The translations under genes were made by a program, and so were the position numbers. The notes under the pieces are model-generated. The model was given only the letters and a program-made list of their open reading frames with translations. It was not told the origin of the DNA and did no database searches. This document shows, piece after piece, positions 7,993 through 16,711 of a stretch of 64,000 nucleotides of DNA (positions are counted from its first letter, which is position 1; every line of letters begins with the position of its first letter). Source of the stretch: an uncultured Paracoccaceae bacterium (GTDB lineage Bacteria; Pseudomonadota; Alphaproteobacteria; Rhodobacterales; Rhodobacteraceae); contig CANMPK010000003.1 in NCBI GenBank assembly GCA_947499725.1, positions 248,001 through 312,000 on the forward strand. Reading direction: 5' to 3'.

Positions 7993-9033
7993 ATGGCACA
8001 GCAAAAAACCATCTTGCGCGCATTGGCGGGCGAAACGCTTCCGACACCTCCGATTTGGATGATGCGCCAAGCGGGTCGCTACCTGCCGGAATACCGCGCA
8101 ACCCGCGCGCAGGCCGGTGATTTTCTCTCGCTTTGCTATAATTCCGAACTTGCTGCTGAAGTCACGCTGCAACCAATCCGCCGCTATGGCTTTGATGCCT
8201 CTATCCTTTTTGCAGACATTCTTCTGCTGCCCCAAGCGCTAGGGGCGGACCTTTGGTTTGTCACCGGCGAAGGCCCACGCCTGTCGACCATCGAAAGCCA
8301 AGCGGATTTTGATAAGCTCAAACCAGCGGAAGCGGTGCATGACAAACTGTCTCCGGTTTATGAAACCGTGCGAATTTTGCGCCGTGAGCTGCCAGAAGAG
8401 ACCACTCTGATCGGTTTCGCCGGCGCGCCTTGGACGGTTGCGACCTATATGGTTGCCGGTCGCGGCACACCGGATCAAGGTCCGGCACATAAGTTGAAAG
8501 ACGAGAATCCAGCGCTGTTTGATCAAATCATCAACCTGCTGGTTGAAGGCACAATCACCTATTTGTCCCAGCAAATCGAAGCGGGCGCCGAAGTGGTGAA
8601 GCTGTTTGACAGCTGGGCAGGTTCGCTGAAAGGCGCGGATTTTGATCGCTATGCGCTAGAGCCAACCAAACGCATCATCGCTGCTCTGAAATCCAAATAC
8701 CCAGACACGCCCATCATCGCCTTCCCACGCGGCGCAGGCGAGCGTTACGTTGGTTTTGCCGAAGCGACAGGTGCAGATTGCGTTGCCTTTGATGACAGTG
8801 TGACTGCTGAATGGGCTGCAGCCAATATCCAAGCCGATAGCTGTGTGCAGGGTAACTTGGCGTCTTCGCATATGGTCACGGGCGGAGATGCGCTTGTGTC
8901 TGAAACGCGCCGCATCGTTGCTGCGTTGTCCAAAGGGCCGCATATTTTCAATCTGGGTCACGGCATCACACCAGACGCCGATCCTGAGAATGTGAAGCTG
9001 ATGATCGACACAGTCCGTGCAAGCGGAAGCTAA
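7993..9033 (+). CDS. hemE: uroporphyrinogen decarboxylase
   Basis: HemE removes four acetate carboxyls from uroporphyrinogen III to give coproporphyrinogen III, the substrate of HemF encoded 5 kb upstream. The 346-aa protein shows the signature [17 protein letters not shown] near residues 18-34, the catalytic Asp region [11 protein letters not shown] and [13 protein letters not shown]. The ATG follows GAGGTG with normal spacing. Its stop overlaps the stop of the convergent LytTR gene by four bases. In Caulobacter and Rickettsia the replication origin adjoins hemE, which matters for the strand-composition shift seen here. Confidence 0.96.
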   Translation: MAQQKTILRALAGETLPTPPIWMMRQAGRYLPEYRATRAQAGDFLSLCYNSELAAEVTLQPIRRYGFDASILFADILLLPQALGADLWFVTGEGPRLSTIESQADFDKLKPAEAVHDKLSPVYETVRILRRELPEETTLIGFAGAPWTVATYMVAGRGTPDQGPAHKLKDENPALFDQIINLLVEGTITYLSQQIEAGAEVVKLFDSWAGSLKGADFDRYALEPTKRIIAALKSKYPDTPIIAFPRGAGERYVGFAEATGADCVAFDDSVTAEWAAANIQADSCVQGNLASSHMVTGGDALVSETRRIVAALSKGPHIFNLGHGITPDADPENVKLMIDTVRASGS

Positions 9034-9866
9034 GAGCGCGCTTTGAGCGTTCTTTTGATCTCGCCCACCATCGTACGGCTCACAGGCCAAGATTCGCCGC
9101 TTTTGACAGCAAGGCGCGGGTTGCCGTTTTCATAAAATAACCGGTCCATCTGAGTTTCGTTGATCCAGATGGACCGATGGATCCGCAATCCTTGAGAGGT
9201 CTTTAACCTCTGAATGGCGGAGATAAGCGACATCTGCAAAGAATGGGCCCCTTTGTCGGTCGTGACCGTGATCCTATTGTCGTGAACTTCGATAAATTGG
9301 ACAGGGCCTCGAATACTTTCTGGAAGGTCTGTCTGCAAAGGATCCAATTGCAAAAGGGCATGTTGTCCTGCGCCAAGCCCATAATGTTCAAAGATCTGCT
9401 GCACATCTTCATCCACGAAAGAGCTGAAGATAAAGGCAACACCTAAGGACACGGTAATCAGCACCCCAAGTGCAACACCAAGCTGCATCACATAGGTCTC
9501 GCTGAACGGAGCGGCGTCAGTGAAAAGCTCCAAGAATATGGGCGTCAGAAGGAAGCACACAAAAACACCGCTGATTTGCGAGGCTGCAAGGGTCGAAAGG
9601 CCTGCGCGTGCACCCAACACAACCACATAGGATCCAAGCATAAGCCCAAAGCTGGTCAGGAAGCCCCCTATGCCTATGCTGACCGTCAGTAAGAACGGGA
9701 AGGGCATTCCGACCGCAGATTCCGGCCCAGACAATGCGATCAGACTCGCGGCAGCAAGGACGACGAAAAGAAGTTTCTTCGTCCACAACACGCGAAAACC
9801 CGTCGCGATCAAATCAACAATGGCGCAGAATTCCCGATCGCTCGGCAAGCTGCGCCGCATCGCCAT
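9030..9866 (-). CDS. membrane-anchored LytTR-domain DNA-binding protein
   Basis: 278-aa protein with about four hydrophobic helices in residues 25-150 and a C-terminal LytTR-type DNA-binding domain from about 180 ([38 protein letters not shown]). LytTR domains bind direct-repeat operators; here the sensor would be the membrane part, with no kinase alongside. The start ATG at 9866 has AGAAGG eight bases upstream, so it is preferred over an in-frame ATG at 9860. It is monocistronic. Its target genes and signal are unknown. Confidence 0.8.
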   Translation of the reverse strand: MAMRRSLPSDREFCAIVDLIATGFRVLWTKKLLFVVLAAASLIALSGPESAVGMPFPFLLTVSIGIGGFLTSFGLMLGSYVVVLGARAGLSTLAASQISGVFVCFLLTPIFLELFTDAAPFSETYVMQLGVALGVLITVSLGVAFIFSSFVDEDVQQIFEHYGLGAGQHALLQLDPLQTDLPESIRGPVQFIEVHDNRITVTTDKGAHSLQMSLISAIQRLKTSQGLRIHRSIWINETQMDRLFYENGNPRLAVKSGESWPVSRTMVGEIKRTLKARS

Positions 9867-10040
9867 TGCAGCACCTTCTAAGAACAACAATAGTCCCCTT
9901 TACGCGGCACTCCTTGCGGAATGCTATATGCGTATCCCTTCGAAAATGGTGGGCAACTTCGTCGGGAGTGTCAACCTGATCCCATCGAAAAACATCAACG
10001 TACATGCTGAAATACTGTGTCTTTTCAAAGAGGGGGGAAG

Positions 10041-10117
10041 TGGTGGCGTGGGGGAGACTTGAACTCCCGACCTATCGATTATGAGTCGATCGCTCTAACC
10101 AACTGAGCTACCGCGCC
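10041..10117 (-). tRNA. tRNA-Met (CAT), elongator type
   Basis: All arms fold: D stem GCTC/GAGC, anticodon stem ATCGA/TCGAT with loop CTCATAA giving anticodon CAT, T stem GGGAG/CTCCC with loop TTCAAGT, and an encoded 3' CCA. The acceptor stem GGCGCGG/CCACGCC has one C-A mismatch at 5-68. The first pair is G-C, so it is not an initiator tRNA (those lack pair 1-72). A CAT anticodon could also be an Ile2 tRNA modified to lysidine; Met is more likely. Confidence 0.88.
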
Positions 10118-10241
10118 ATGGGTGAGCGGGGTTTAGTTTAGGGGCCCAAAAGGGTCAAGGGCTAAATCGACAAGTTCTGAATGGTTTTTGAAGTTTTTTC
10201 TGAAAACCACTCTTGGTCTTGAAGCGCCAAAGGGAACCTAC

Positions 10242-10355
10242 GTGAAAACGTATAAGGCCTATGCAATTTCGCCTGTTGGTGGGGCAGGGCGCGTGGCTTA
10301 TGACTATGGGACTGAAAATAACGGCGGTGGAATGCACCATGTTAGAGATTACTGA
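10242..10355 (+). CDS. possible small upstream ORF (37 aa)
   Basis: GTG start preceded by AAAGGGA at good spacing, encoding 37 residues (MKTYKAYAISPVGG...) that end 17 bases inside the ABC ATPase gene in another frame. The Shine-Dalgarno is better than that of the ATPase itself, so it could couple translation or act as a leader. No family is recognised and it may be fortuitous. Confidence 0.3.
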   Translation: MKTYKAYAISPVGGAGRVAYDYGTENNGGGMHHVRDY

Positions 10356-11259
10356 TCTGAAAAAGACCTATGAAGGCGGCTTTGAAGCGCTCAAGGGCGT
10401 TTCGCTTTCGATCCATGAAGGCGAGATCATTGCGCTGCTTGGGCCCAATGGTGCAGGGAAGACCACATTGATCTCGACGATTTGTGGGATCACCACCAGC
10501 AGCTCGGGCCAAATCAAAGTGGGTGGCTTTTGTGTCGAGAAAGAGTTTCGCGCAGCGCGCAGCTTGATTGGGCTTGTGCCGCAGGAAATCAATCTGGAAC
10601 CGTTTGAAACGGTGATGAACACCGTCAAGTTCTCACGCGGGCTGTTCGGAAAGCGCCGCGATGATGCCTATATCGAAAGCATCCTGCGCAAGCTGTCCTT
10701 GTGGGAAAAACGTGGCGCGCGGGTTATGGAGCTGTCCGGCGGTATGAAGCGCCGTGTACTGATCGCCAAAGCCCTTAGCCATGAGCCAAAGGTCTTGTTT
10801 CTGGACGAACCAACAGCAGGTGTGGACGTCGAGCTGCGCAAAGACATGTGGGAAATCGTGGAAGAGCTGCGGGCAAGCGGTGTGACGATCATTCTTACGA
10901 CCCATTACATCGAAGAAGCCGAAGCCATCGCGGACCGTATTGGCGTGATCAATAAGGGTCAGCTTTTGTTGGTGGAAGAGAAAGCGGCTTTGATGGCGCG
11001 GTTTGGTCAAAAGCAACTGCGCATCGAATTGCAGGATGGGATTACAGATCTGCCTGACAGTCTTGCGGCCTATGATCTGACCTTGGAAGAAGGCGGGGCC
11101 TCGCTTGTATATGCCTATGACACCAAGGCGGATCGCACAGGAATTACAACGCTTTTGTCTGATCTCGCCTCTGCTGGCTTGGTGTTGCGAGATCTACAAA
11201 CCGAGCAAAGCAGTTTGGAAGACATCTTCGTGGATCTTGTGAAGGAGGAACAGTCATGA
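10339..11259 (+). CDS. ABC transporter ATP-binding protein, YadG-like
   Basis: 306-aa ABC ATPase. Walker [10 protein letters not shown] lies near residues 35-43, the Q-loop segment is [15 protein letters not shown], the signature is LSGGMKRR, Walker B is [12 protein letters not shown], and the switch histidine is in TTHYIEEAE. Sequence order and length closely resemble E. coli YadG (exporter ATPase of unknown substrate). The ATG at 10339 places the conserved [13 protein letters not shown] at the N terminus; a start 13 codons upstream is possible. It overlaps the permease gene by ATGA, so the two form one transporter. Confidence 0.88.
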   Translation: MLEITDLKKTYEGGFEALKGVSLSIHEGEIIALLGPNGAGKTTLISTICGITTSSSGQIKVGGFCVEKEFRAARSLIGLVPQEINLEPFETVMNTVKFSRGLFGKRRDDAYIESILRKLSLWEKRGARVMELSGGMKRRVLIAKALSHEPKVLFLDEPTAGVDVELRKDMWEIVEELRASGVTIILTTHYIEEAEAIADRIGVINKGQLLLVEEKAALMARFGQKQLRIELQDGITDLPDSLAAYDLTLEEGGASLVYAYDTKADRTGITTLLSDLASAGLVLRDLQTEQSSLEDIFVDLVKEEQS

Positions 11260-12017
11260 ACTGGGCAGCGATGAAAGCCATTTACGTTAATGAAATGGTG
11301 CGTTTCTTTCGGACGATCACTCAAAGTTTCGTTTCACCTGTGATCTCGACCTCATTGTATTTCGTGGTCTTTGGGTCCGCGATTGGCAGCCGCATCGAAC
11401 AAGTCGATGGGGTGAGCTATGGCGCCTTTATTGTGCCAGGGCTGATCATGCTGTCTATTATGACGCAAGCGATCGCGAATGCCTCTTTCGGGATCTACTT
11501 CCCCAAGTTCATCGGCACGATTTACGAACTTCTGTCAGCGCCGGTGAATTTCATTGAGATCGTGATCGGCTATGTGGGGGCGGCTGCAACCAAATCCTTA
11601 TTTTTGGGCGTGGTGATCCTGATCACGGCTGGCTTCTTTGTTGATCTAAGCATTGCCCACCCCATAGCCATGATGGCCTTTATGGTGCTGACCTGTGTGA
11701 GCTTTTCTTTGCTAGGGTTCATCATCGGCATTTGGGCCAAAAACTTTGAGCAGCTTCAACTGGTGCCTTTGCTGATCGTAACGCCTTTGGTGTTCTTGGG
11801 TGGCTCATTCTATTCCATCTCGATGTTGCCGCCGTTCTGGCAGACTGTGACGCTGTTTAACCCAGTGGTCTATCTGATCTCTGGCTTCCGCTGGTCCTTC
11901 TTTGGATTGGCAGATGTGCCGGTGTTTACCAGCCTGTTTGCCATCGGTGGATTTACGGCGATTTGCCTTGCGGCCGTTTGGTGGATTTTCAAAACCGGTT
12001 GGCGCATTCGTAGCTAA
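11256..12017 (+). CDS. ABC-2 type permease, YadH-like
   Basis: 253-aa inner-membrane permease with six hydrophobic helices of the ABC-2 type. The N-terminal amphipathic helix ([18 protein letters not shown]), GLIMLSIM and the [16 protein letters not shown] motif are typical of the YadH/DrrB-like group. It pairs with the ATPase encoded just upstream (ATGA overlap) to form a homodimeric exporter core. Family members export drugs, polysaccharide or lipids; which applies here is not evident. Confidence 0.88.
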   Translation: MNWAAMKAIYVNEMVRFFRTITQSFVSPVISTSLYFVVFGSAIGSRIEQVDGVSYGAFIVPGLIMLSIMTQAIANASFGIYFPKFIGTIYELLSAPVNFIEIVIGYVGAAATKSLFLGVVILITAGFFVDLSIAHPIAMMAFMVLTCVSFSLLGFIIGIWAKNFEQLQLVPLLIVTPLVFLGGSFYSISMLPPFWQTVTLFNPVVYLISGFRWSFFGLADVPVFTSLFAIGGFTAICLAAVWWIFKTGWRIRS

Positions 12018-12142
12018 GCTGACTTGCATACCCTAAGGGAAGGCGCGTTTTTCATCAGTGATCTGTTGAAAGCGTGCCTTTCTTACAAAAAACGACAAAT
12101 TTGTTTTCAGCCCGTCTTGTTTGCCAAGCAGCGCAACTCTAC

Positions 12143-12961
12143 ATGCCTAGCATGATACGTAGGATCCCTTTTCTGAAAAAGCTGCTCGACAAGCCTCCCG
12201 TTGTTTCGGTTGTGCGGTTGTCGGGTGTTATTGCCTCTGGAAACCGCGGTGCGCTGAGTGATCAAGCGCTGGGCGCGGTGATCGAAAAAGCCTTTCGCAA
12301 AGGAAAGCCAACGGCAGTGGCTTTGGTGATCAACTCACCTGGTGGATCGCCCGTGCAAAGCTCTTTGATTGGTTCGCGCATCCGTCGTTTGGCGGAAGAG
12401 AAAGACATCCCTGTTTTTGCATTTGTCGAAGATGTGGCGGCTTCGGGTGGCTATTGGCTGGCGGCTGCGGCGGATGAGATCTTTGTGGATTCGTCTTCTG
12501 TGGTTGGTTCGATTGGTGTGATCTCGTCAGGGTTTGGCGCGCACGAGTTGTTGGCCAAATATGGCATCGAGCGCCGTGTGCATACGGCGGGTAAATCTAA
12601 ATCAATGATGGACCCATTCCGCCCTGAAAAAGAAGAAGATGTGGACCGTTTGAAAAAGGTCCTTGGCCAAATACACGAAACCTTCATTGATCATGTGAAA
12701 ACGCGCCGCGGTGAAAAGCTGGCGGATAATCCGGACCTGTTTACAGGTGAAATCTGGATTGGCGCACATGCGGTGGAACAAGGTCTGGTGGATGGCATCG
12801 GTCATATCACCCCAGTGCTGAAAGAGCGTTTTGGGGAGAAAGTGAAGTTCCGCCGTTACGGAGTAAAGCGCTCTGTGATGCAGCGGTTCGGGGCACAGCT
12901 TGCGCGTGATGCGCTTTCCACTGTAGAGGAAAGCGCAGAATTCGCGAGATACGGGCTGTGA
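12143..12961 (+). CDS. S49 family serine peptidase (SppA-like)
   Basis: 272-aa peptidase of family S49, shorter than E. coli SppA and closer to the single-domain archaeal/alphaproteobacterial form. The nucleophile Ser lies in VAASGGYWLA and the general-base Lys in TAGKSKSMMDPF, matching the Ser-Lys dyad. ALVINSPGGSPVQSS is the oxyanion region. Family members cut signal-peptide remnants or membrane proteins at the inner membrane. No clear signal peptide is seen, and the start is ambiguous between ATGs at 12143 and 12152, neither with a strong RBS. Confidence 0.82.
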   Translation: MPSMIRRIPFLKKLLDKPPVVSVVRLSGVIASGNRGALSDQALGAVIEKAFRKGKPTAVALVINSPGGSPVQSSLIGSRIRRLAEEKDIPVFAFVEDVAASGGYWLAAAADEIFVDSSSVVGSIGVISSGFGAHELLAKYGIERRVHTAGKSKSMMDPFRPEKEEDVDRLKKVLGQIHETFIDHVKTRRGEKLADNPDLFTGEIWIGAHAVEQGLVDGIGHITPVLKERFGEKVKFRRYGVKRSVMQRFGAQLARDALSTVEESAEFARYGL

Positions 12962-12962
12962 T

Positions 12963-13130
12963 GTGATTGCTAAGATTGTTCTTTTGTTTCTGGTCGGCAT
13001 GGGGGTGTTGGCCATGTTTGGGAAGCTGACGCTGCCCGGACAAAAACAATTGAGCAATCGGAAGTGTCCGCGTTGCGGGCGATTTAAGATCGGCAAGGGC
13101 CCCTGTCCTTGCCAAAAAAAGAAGGGCTGA
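12963..13130 (+). CDS. small membrane-anchored zinc-ribbon-like protein (55 aa)
   Basis: GTG-initiated 55-codon gene one base after the S49 peptidase stop. Residues 3-19 are hydrophobic (IAKIVLLFLVGMGVLAMF), followed by a basic linker. Four cysteines are arranged as CPRC...CPC (Cys35, Cys38, Cys48, Cys50), which looks like a small zinc ribbon, and the tail is lysine-rich. It ends nine bases before the antiporter start. Tight spacing on both sides suggests a genuine gene in a three-gene unit. I know no function for it. Confidence 0.7.
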   Translation: MIAKIVLLFLVGMGVLAMFGKLTLPGQKQLSNRKCPRCGRFKIGKGPCPCQKKKG

Positions 13131-13139
13131 GGGGACAGA

Positions 13140-14099
13140 ATGCTCGTTTGGGTAATGGCCGCATTGGGGCTGGTGATTTTGCTTCTTGCGGGGGACGCGC
13201 TGGTGCGCGGTGCCGTGAATATGAGTTTGCGTTTGGGGATTCCGGCTTTGATCGTCAGTTTGACGATTGTGGCCTTTGGGACATCTGCCCCAGAACTATT
13301 GATCGCGATCAGCGCGCTGGATGACAATGCGCCGGGCATCGCTTTGGGTAACGTGATTGGGTCCAACACTGCGAATGTCTTGATGGTGCTGGGTGTTCCC
13401 GCGTTGATGGCCACTTTGGCCACGAGCGGCTGTGACACGAAGAAAAACTTTATCTTTATGATGATTGCTACCGTTGGCTTTATCGCTTTGGCGAGCCTTG
13501 GCGTGTTTACATGGGTCAGCGGTGTCATCCTGCTGGCGATGTTGGCTGTGGTGCTTGGTGATGCGTTCCTGATGGCGCGTAAACACCGCCGAGAGAATGG
13601 CGCAAGCAGTGAAGAGGACGAGCTGGAAGACCTTGAGGGCGCTGATCCAGATATGCCGTGGTGGCGTATCATCGTGTTCTTTGTGTTGGGCCTTGTCGGC
13701 TTGCCACTAGGGGCTGACATGTTGGTGGATAGCGCTGTGGAGATTGCGCGCATGTTCCACGTTAAGGAAACCGTGATCGGCCTGACTTTGGTCGCGATTG
13801 GCACAAGCCTGCCAGAGCTAGCGACAACTGTCATGGCCGCGATCCGTCGTCAGGCAGATGTGGCTTTGGGCAATGTCATTGGCTCTAACATGTTTAACCT
13901 ATTGGCGATCATCGGGATTGCGTCGTTTATCTCTCCGATCCCTGTGGACCCATCTGTGATGCGTTTCGATATCTGGGTGATGCTGGGGGCGAGCCTGCTG
14001 TTGGTGCCGTTCGTATGGCTAAAGCAAGATATCAACCGCGTTTGGGGGATCATTCTGACAGCGCTGTATGCGGCTTATATGGCGATTGTTTTGATTTAA
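13140..14099 (+). CDS. calcium/sodium antiporter, YrbG-like (CaCA family)
   Basis: 319-aa membrane protein with the two inverted alpha-repeats of the cation/Ca2+ exchanger superfamily: GTSAPELLIAISA with GNVIGSNTANVLMVLG in the first half, and GTSLPELATTVMAA with GNVIGSNMFNLLAIIG in the second. An acidic cytoplasmic loop (SSEEDELEDLEGADPD) separates the halves. It probably exports Ca2+ in exchange for Na+ or H+. The ATG is preceded by GAGGGGA. A hairpin with T tract follows at 14125. Confidence 0.9.
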   Translation: MLVWVMAALGLVILLLAGDALVRGAVNMSLRLGIPALIVSLTIVAFGTSAPELLIAISALDDNAPGIALGNVIGSNTANVLMVLGVPALMATLATSGCDTKKNFIFMMIATVGFIALASLGVFTWVSGVILLAMLAVVLGDAFLMARKHRRENGASSEEDELEDLEGADPDMPWWRIIVFFVLGLVGLPLGADMLVDSAVEIARMFHVKETVIGLTLVAIGTSLPELATTVMAAIRRQADVALGNVIGSNMFNLLAIIGIASFISPIPVDPSVMRFDIWVMLGASLLLVPFVWLKQDINRVWGIILTALYAAYMAIVLI

Positions 14100-14124
14100 C
14101 GGGTCGTCACACCGCTTTAAAAGC

Positions 14125-14166
14125 AAGGGCTGCGCAGTCAAATGCGTGGCCCTTTTCCGTTTTTTG
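14125..14166 (+). terminator. rho-independent terminator after antiporter gene
   Basis: AAGGGCTGCGCA (14125-14136) pairs with TGCGTGGCCCTT (14143-14154) through a GTCAAA loop, with two G-T type wobbles, followed by TTCCGTTTTTT. It lies 26 bases after the antiporter stop. Confidence 0.75.
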
Positions 14167-14417
14167 GGCAGGGCTGCTGACACGTTATGTCCGTATCAAC
14201 TCGAGGCTAAACTGGGAAGGCGACGCGAGTTGTGCACCTCTCTCACAAGCGTTACTAAAGCGTTACAAAAACCTTAATGTTTTCAGGTGCTTGTTTGGCG
14301 CGAATAAAAGTTTCCTTTGAAATCAACGCCTTAAAATGCTGCCTAAAAATTAGGCAGATCACGGGACCGCTCGTAAAATAAGGAAAAATCGCCGCTCACG
14401 AAAAGTTATCGGCAGAC

Positions 14418-14426
14418 TTATCCACA
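14418..14426 (+). promoter_or_regulatory. DnaA-box consensus TTATCCACA
   Basis: Exact match to TTATNCACA. A diverged TTATCGGCA lies 13 bases upstream. A single box can occur by chance or regulate uvrC; a full origin would normally have several. Confidence 0.4.
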
Positions 14427-14504
14427 GATCTCGTGGACATGTTTTTTCTTGCCACGGGGGCATGAAGATTGCAGCGGCCGCTAAAGAATCATACATCCAT
14501 AGTT

Positions 14505-16388
14505 ATGAGTGACGCAGAGCAGAACGAACCCCCTCAGGCCACTGGCTATGAATGCATCCAAGGGTACCTTAAGACCCTTGATGGGTCGCCTGGGGTGTAT
14601 CGTATGTTGGATGCGCAGGCGCGAGTGCTCTACGTCGGCAAGGCCCGAAACCTGCGGGCGCGGGTGTCGAACTATGCGCGGCCGGGCAATCATACGGGGC
14701 GCATTGCCCGTATGATCCTTGATACACATTCGATGATGTTTCTGACGACAAAGACAGAAACTGAAGCTTTGTTGCTTGAGCAAAACCTGATCAAACAACT
14801 GAAGCCTAAGTACAACGTGCTGCTGCGCGACGATAAGAGCTTTCCGAATATTCTGGTGAGCTACGAACACGAATATGCGCAGATCAAAAAGCATCGCGGG
14901 GCGAAGAAAGAAAAGGGCAACTACTATGGCCCCTTTGCCAGTGCTGGGGCGGTGAACCATACGCTAAACCAATTGCAGCGCGTGTTCCAGTTGAGAGACT
15001 GTTCCGATGCGACCTTTGAAAGCCGCACGCGGCCTTGTTTGCAGTATCAGATCAAACGCTGCACCGCGCCCTGTGTGGGAAAGATCAGCCACAAAGACTA
15101 TGCGCAATCGGTGCAGGATGCGGAGCGCTACTTACAGGGGCGTACAACGGATTTGCAGGAGCGGTTGGCAACCGAAATGCAGGATGCCTCTGCGGAGATG
15201 GAATTTGAGCGGGCCGCGGTACTGCGGGATCGGATTAAAGCGCTGACCCATGTGCAATCCACGCAAGGCATCAACCCGCGTGGCGTCTCCGAGGCGGATG
15301 TGATTGCTTTGCATCTTGAGAAAGGGCAGGCTTGCGTGCAGGTCTTCTTTATTCGCGCAAATCAGAACTGGGGGAACCGCGATTTCTATCCACGCGTCGG
15401 TGTGGATATTGAAGCGGCTGAAGTTCTTGAGGCCTTCATTGGCCAGTTTTATGACAGCAAGGAGCCTCCTAAGCAGTTGCTGTTGTCCCATCCGTTGGAA
15501 AACCCAGATGTCATGGCAGAGGCATTGACCGAGAAGAACGGCCGCAAAGTCGAAATATTGGTGCCGCAACGGGGTGAAAAGGCAGAGTTGGTCGAGGGTG
15601 CGGCCCGTAATGCACGCGAGTCTTTGGCCCGTAAAATGAGCGAGAGCGCCACGCAGGCCAAACTTTTGCGCGGTGTAGCTGAGGCGTTTGATCTGAAAGC
15701 GCCGCCGCAACGGATTGAGGTTTACGATAACTCGCATATCCAAGGCACAAATGCAGTCGGTGGTATGATCGTGGCAGGCGCGGAAGGCTTTATGAAAAAT
15801 GCCTATCGCAAGTTTAACATCAAAGACACCTCGATCACGCCAGGCGATGACTTTGGCATGATGAAAGAAGTGTTGGCGCGTCGCTTTAAACGCTTGTTGA
15901 AAGAAGACCCTGATCGCAAAAACGGTCAATGGCCAGATTTGCTGCTGATCGATGGTGGGGCAGGGCAGGTCTCTGCGGTGGCTGAAATCATGCGCGAATG
16001 GGGTGTTCAAGACATCCCGATGGTTGGGGTCGCTAAAGGCGTGGATCGGGATCACGGCAAGGAAGAGTTTTACCGGATCGGGAAACCCGCTTTTGCGTTG
16101 CAACGCAATGATCCGGTTTTGTATTTCATTCAACGCTTGCGCGATGAGGCGCACCGGTTTGCGATTGGCACGCACCGTGCGAAACGCGCGAAGGCTGTGG
16201 GCGCGACGCCATTGGATGATGTGCCGGGCGTTGGTGCGACACGTAAGCGCGCGTTGTTGGCTCATTTTGGCAGCGCAAAAGCCGTGGCACGTGCCAACCT
16301 CGTGGACCTGAAAACTGTGGATGGCGTGTCGGATGCTTTGGCTGAAACCATCTATGATTTCTTCCATGAAGGGCAGCGCGACAGCTAA
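14505..16388 (+). CDS. uvrC: excinuclease ABC subunit C
   Basis: UvrC makes the dual incisions in nucleotide excision repair after UvrAB find the lesion. The 627-aa protein has the GIY-YIG nuclease domain (PGVYRML, LYVGKARNLRARV near 24-45) for the 3' cut. The UVR motif that binds UvrB is near 205-240 (EMEFERAAVLRDRIKAL). The RNase H-like domain (IEVYDNSHIQGTNAVGGM, LLLIDGGAGQ) makes the 5' cut, and a C-terminal helix-hairpin-helix is present (LDDVPGVGATRKRALLAHFGS, split here by function only). The ATG at 14505 is preferred over a TTG upstream. Confidence 0.96.
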   Translation: MSDAEQNEPPQATGYECIQGYLKTLDGSPGVYRMLDAQARVLYVGKARNLRARVSNYARPGNHTGRIARMILDTHSMMFLTTKTETEALLLEQNLIKQLKPKYNVLLRDDKSFPNILVSYEHEYAQIKKHRGAKKEKGNYYGPFASAGAVNHTLNQLQRVFQLRDCSDATFESRTRPCLQYQIKRCTAPCVGKISHKDYAQSVQDAERYLQGRTTDLQERLATEMQDASAEMEFERAAVLRDRIKALTHVQSTQGINPRGVSEADVIALHLEKGQACVQVFFIRANQNWGNRDFYPRVGVDIEAAEVLEAFIGQFYDSKEPPKQLLLSHPLENPDVMAEALTEKNGRKVEILVPQRGEKAELVEGAARNARESLARKMSESATQAKLLRGVAEAFDLKAPPQRIEVYDNSHIQGTNAVGGMIVAGAEGFMKNAYRKFNIKDTSITPGDDFGMMKEVLARRFKRLLKEDPDRKNGQWPDLLLIDGGAGQVSAVAEIMREWGVQDIPMVGVAKGVDRDHGKEEFYRIGKPAFALQRNDPVLYFIQRLRDEAHRFAIGTHRAKRAKAVGATPLDDVPGVGATRKRALLAHFGSAKAVARANLVDLKTVDGVSDALAETIYDFFHEGQRDS

Positions 16389-16711
16389 CCTATACTTTGG
16401 GATAAGGCGCTATCCAGATTCTTTACAACCTACCCGCATATCGGGAGTTTTCTTTTCTCTCAGCGGTTTAGTGTGGGTTTATCGAAGGTGAATAACCATT
16501 GTTCAGTCTACATCGGCGATGTGTCCGGCATCCAGACACAATTGCCCCCCGTCCTCGTAGCGCAACATGGTTTTGAAATTTCTGGGATGAAATGACTTCG
16601 AGAATGGCCCGAGCACTCCCAATGCTCGGGTCGTTGCTTTTTGAACAAGGATTTGAGGCTTTTCTGATCGTTTGCCTTTCTAAAAGGCGCGATCCCCATT
16701 AGGAAAGCAGT
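16389..16711. other. 323-base gap between uvrC and pgsA
   Basis: No convincing coding sequence. The only clear structure is a hairpin followed by a T-rich tract at 16608-16642. The pgsA RBS (GGAAAG) is at the right edge. The stretch from about 16500 to the hairpin could be a short untranslated transcript, but no RNA family is recognised. Confidence 0.5.
16608..16642 (+). terminator. terminator-like hairpin upstream of pgsA
   Basis: CCCGAGCA (16608-16615) and TGCTCGGG (16623-16630) pair perfectly around CTCCCAA, then TCGTTGCTTTTT follows. It is 220 bases past uvrC, which is far for a uvrC terminator. It may end an unannotated RNA or attenuate a pgsA leader. Confidence 0.55.

Larger units (their letters stand above)
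14100..14504. other. 405-base intergenic region with repeats and one DnaA box
   Basis: No gene is seen. After the terminator the DNA becomes AT-rich. It holds two AAGCGTTAC copies 11 bases apart (14247-14255, 14258-14266), a palindrome CTGCCTAA-AAA-TTAGGCAG (14339-14357), and a perfect DnaA consensus TTATCCACA (14418-14426). The DnaA box overlaps an inverted repeat TCCAC-N7-GTGGA (14421-14437). The uvrC promoter must also lie here. Confidence 0.6.

Noticed and set aside
6923-9033. A complete haem operon
   Set aside because: hemC and hemE are divergent and hemF is in a separate unit, so the genes are clustered but not co-transcribed.
12602-13834. Long (410-codon) minus-strand open frame
   Set aside because: It is antisense to the S49 peptidase, the zinc-ribbon gene and the antiporter gene, with a Ser/Thr/Lys-biased translation typical of a shadow frame.
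14418-14426. Calling the uvrC upstream region itself oriC
   Set aside because: Only one perfect DnaA box is present and the composition shift seems to occur several kb to the left, so I kept this as a possibility only.
15132-16367. 411-codon minus-strand open frame
   Set aside because: Entirely antisense to uvrC, whose domains are unambiguous.
16508-16699. 63-codon minus-strand open frame between uvrC and pgsA
   Set aside because: It runs through the hairpin and the pgsA RBS, has no Shine-Dalgarno and no recognisable protein features.
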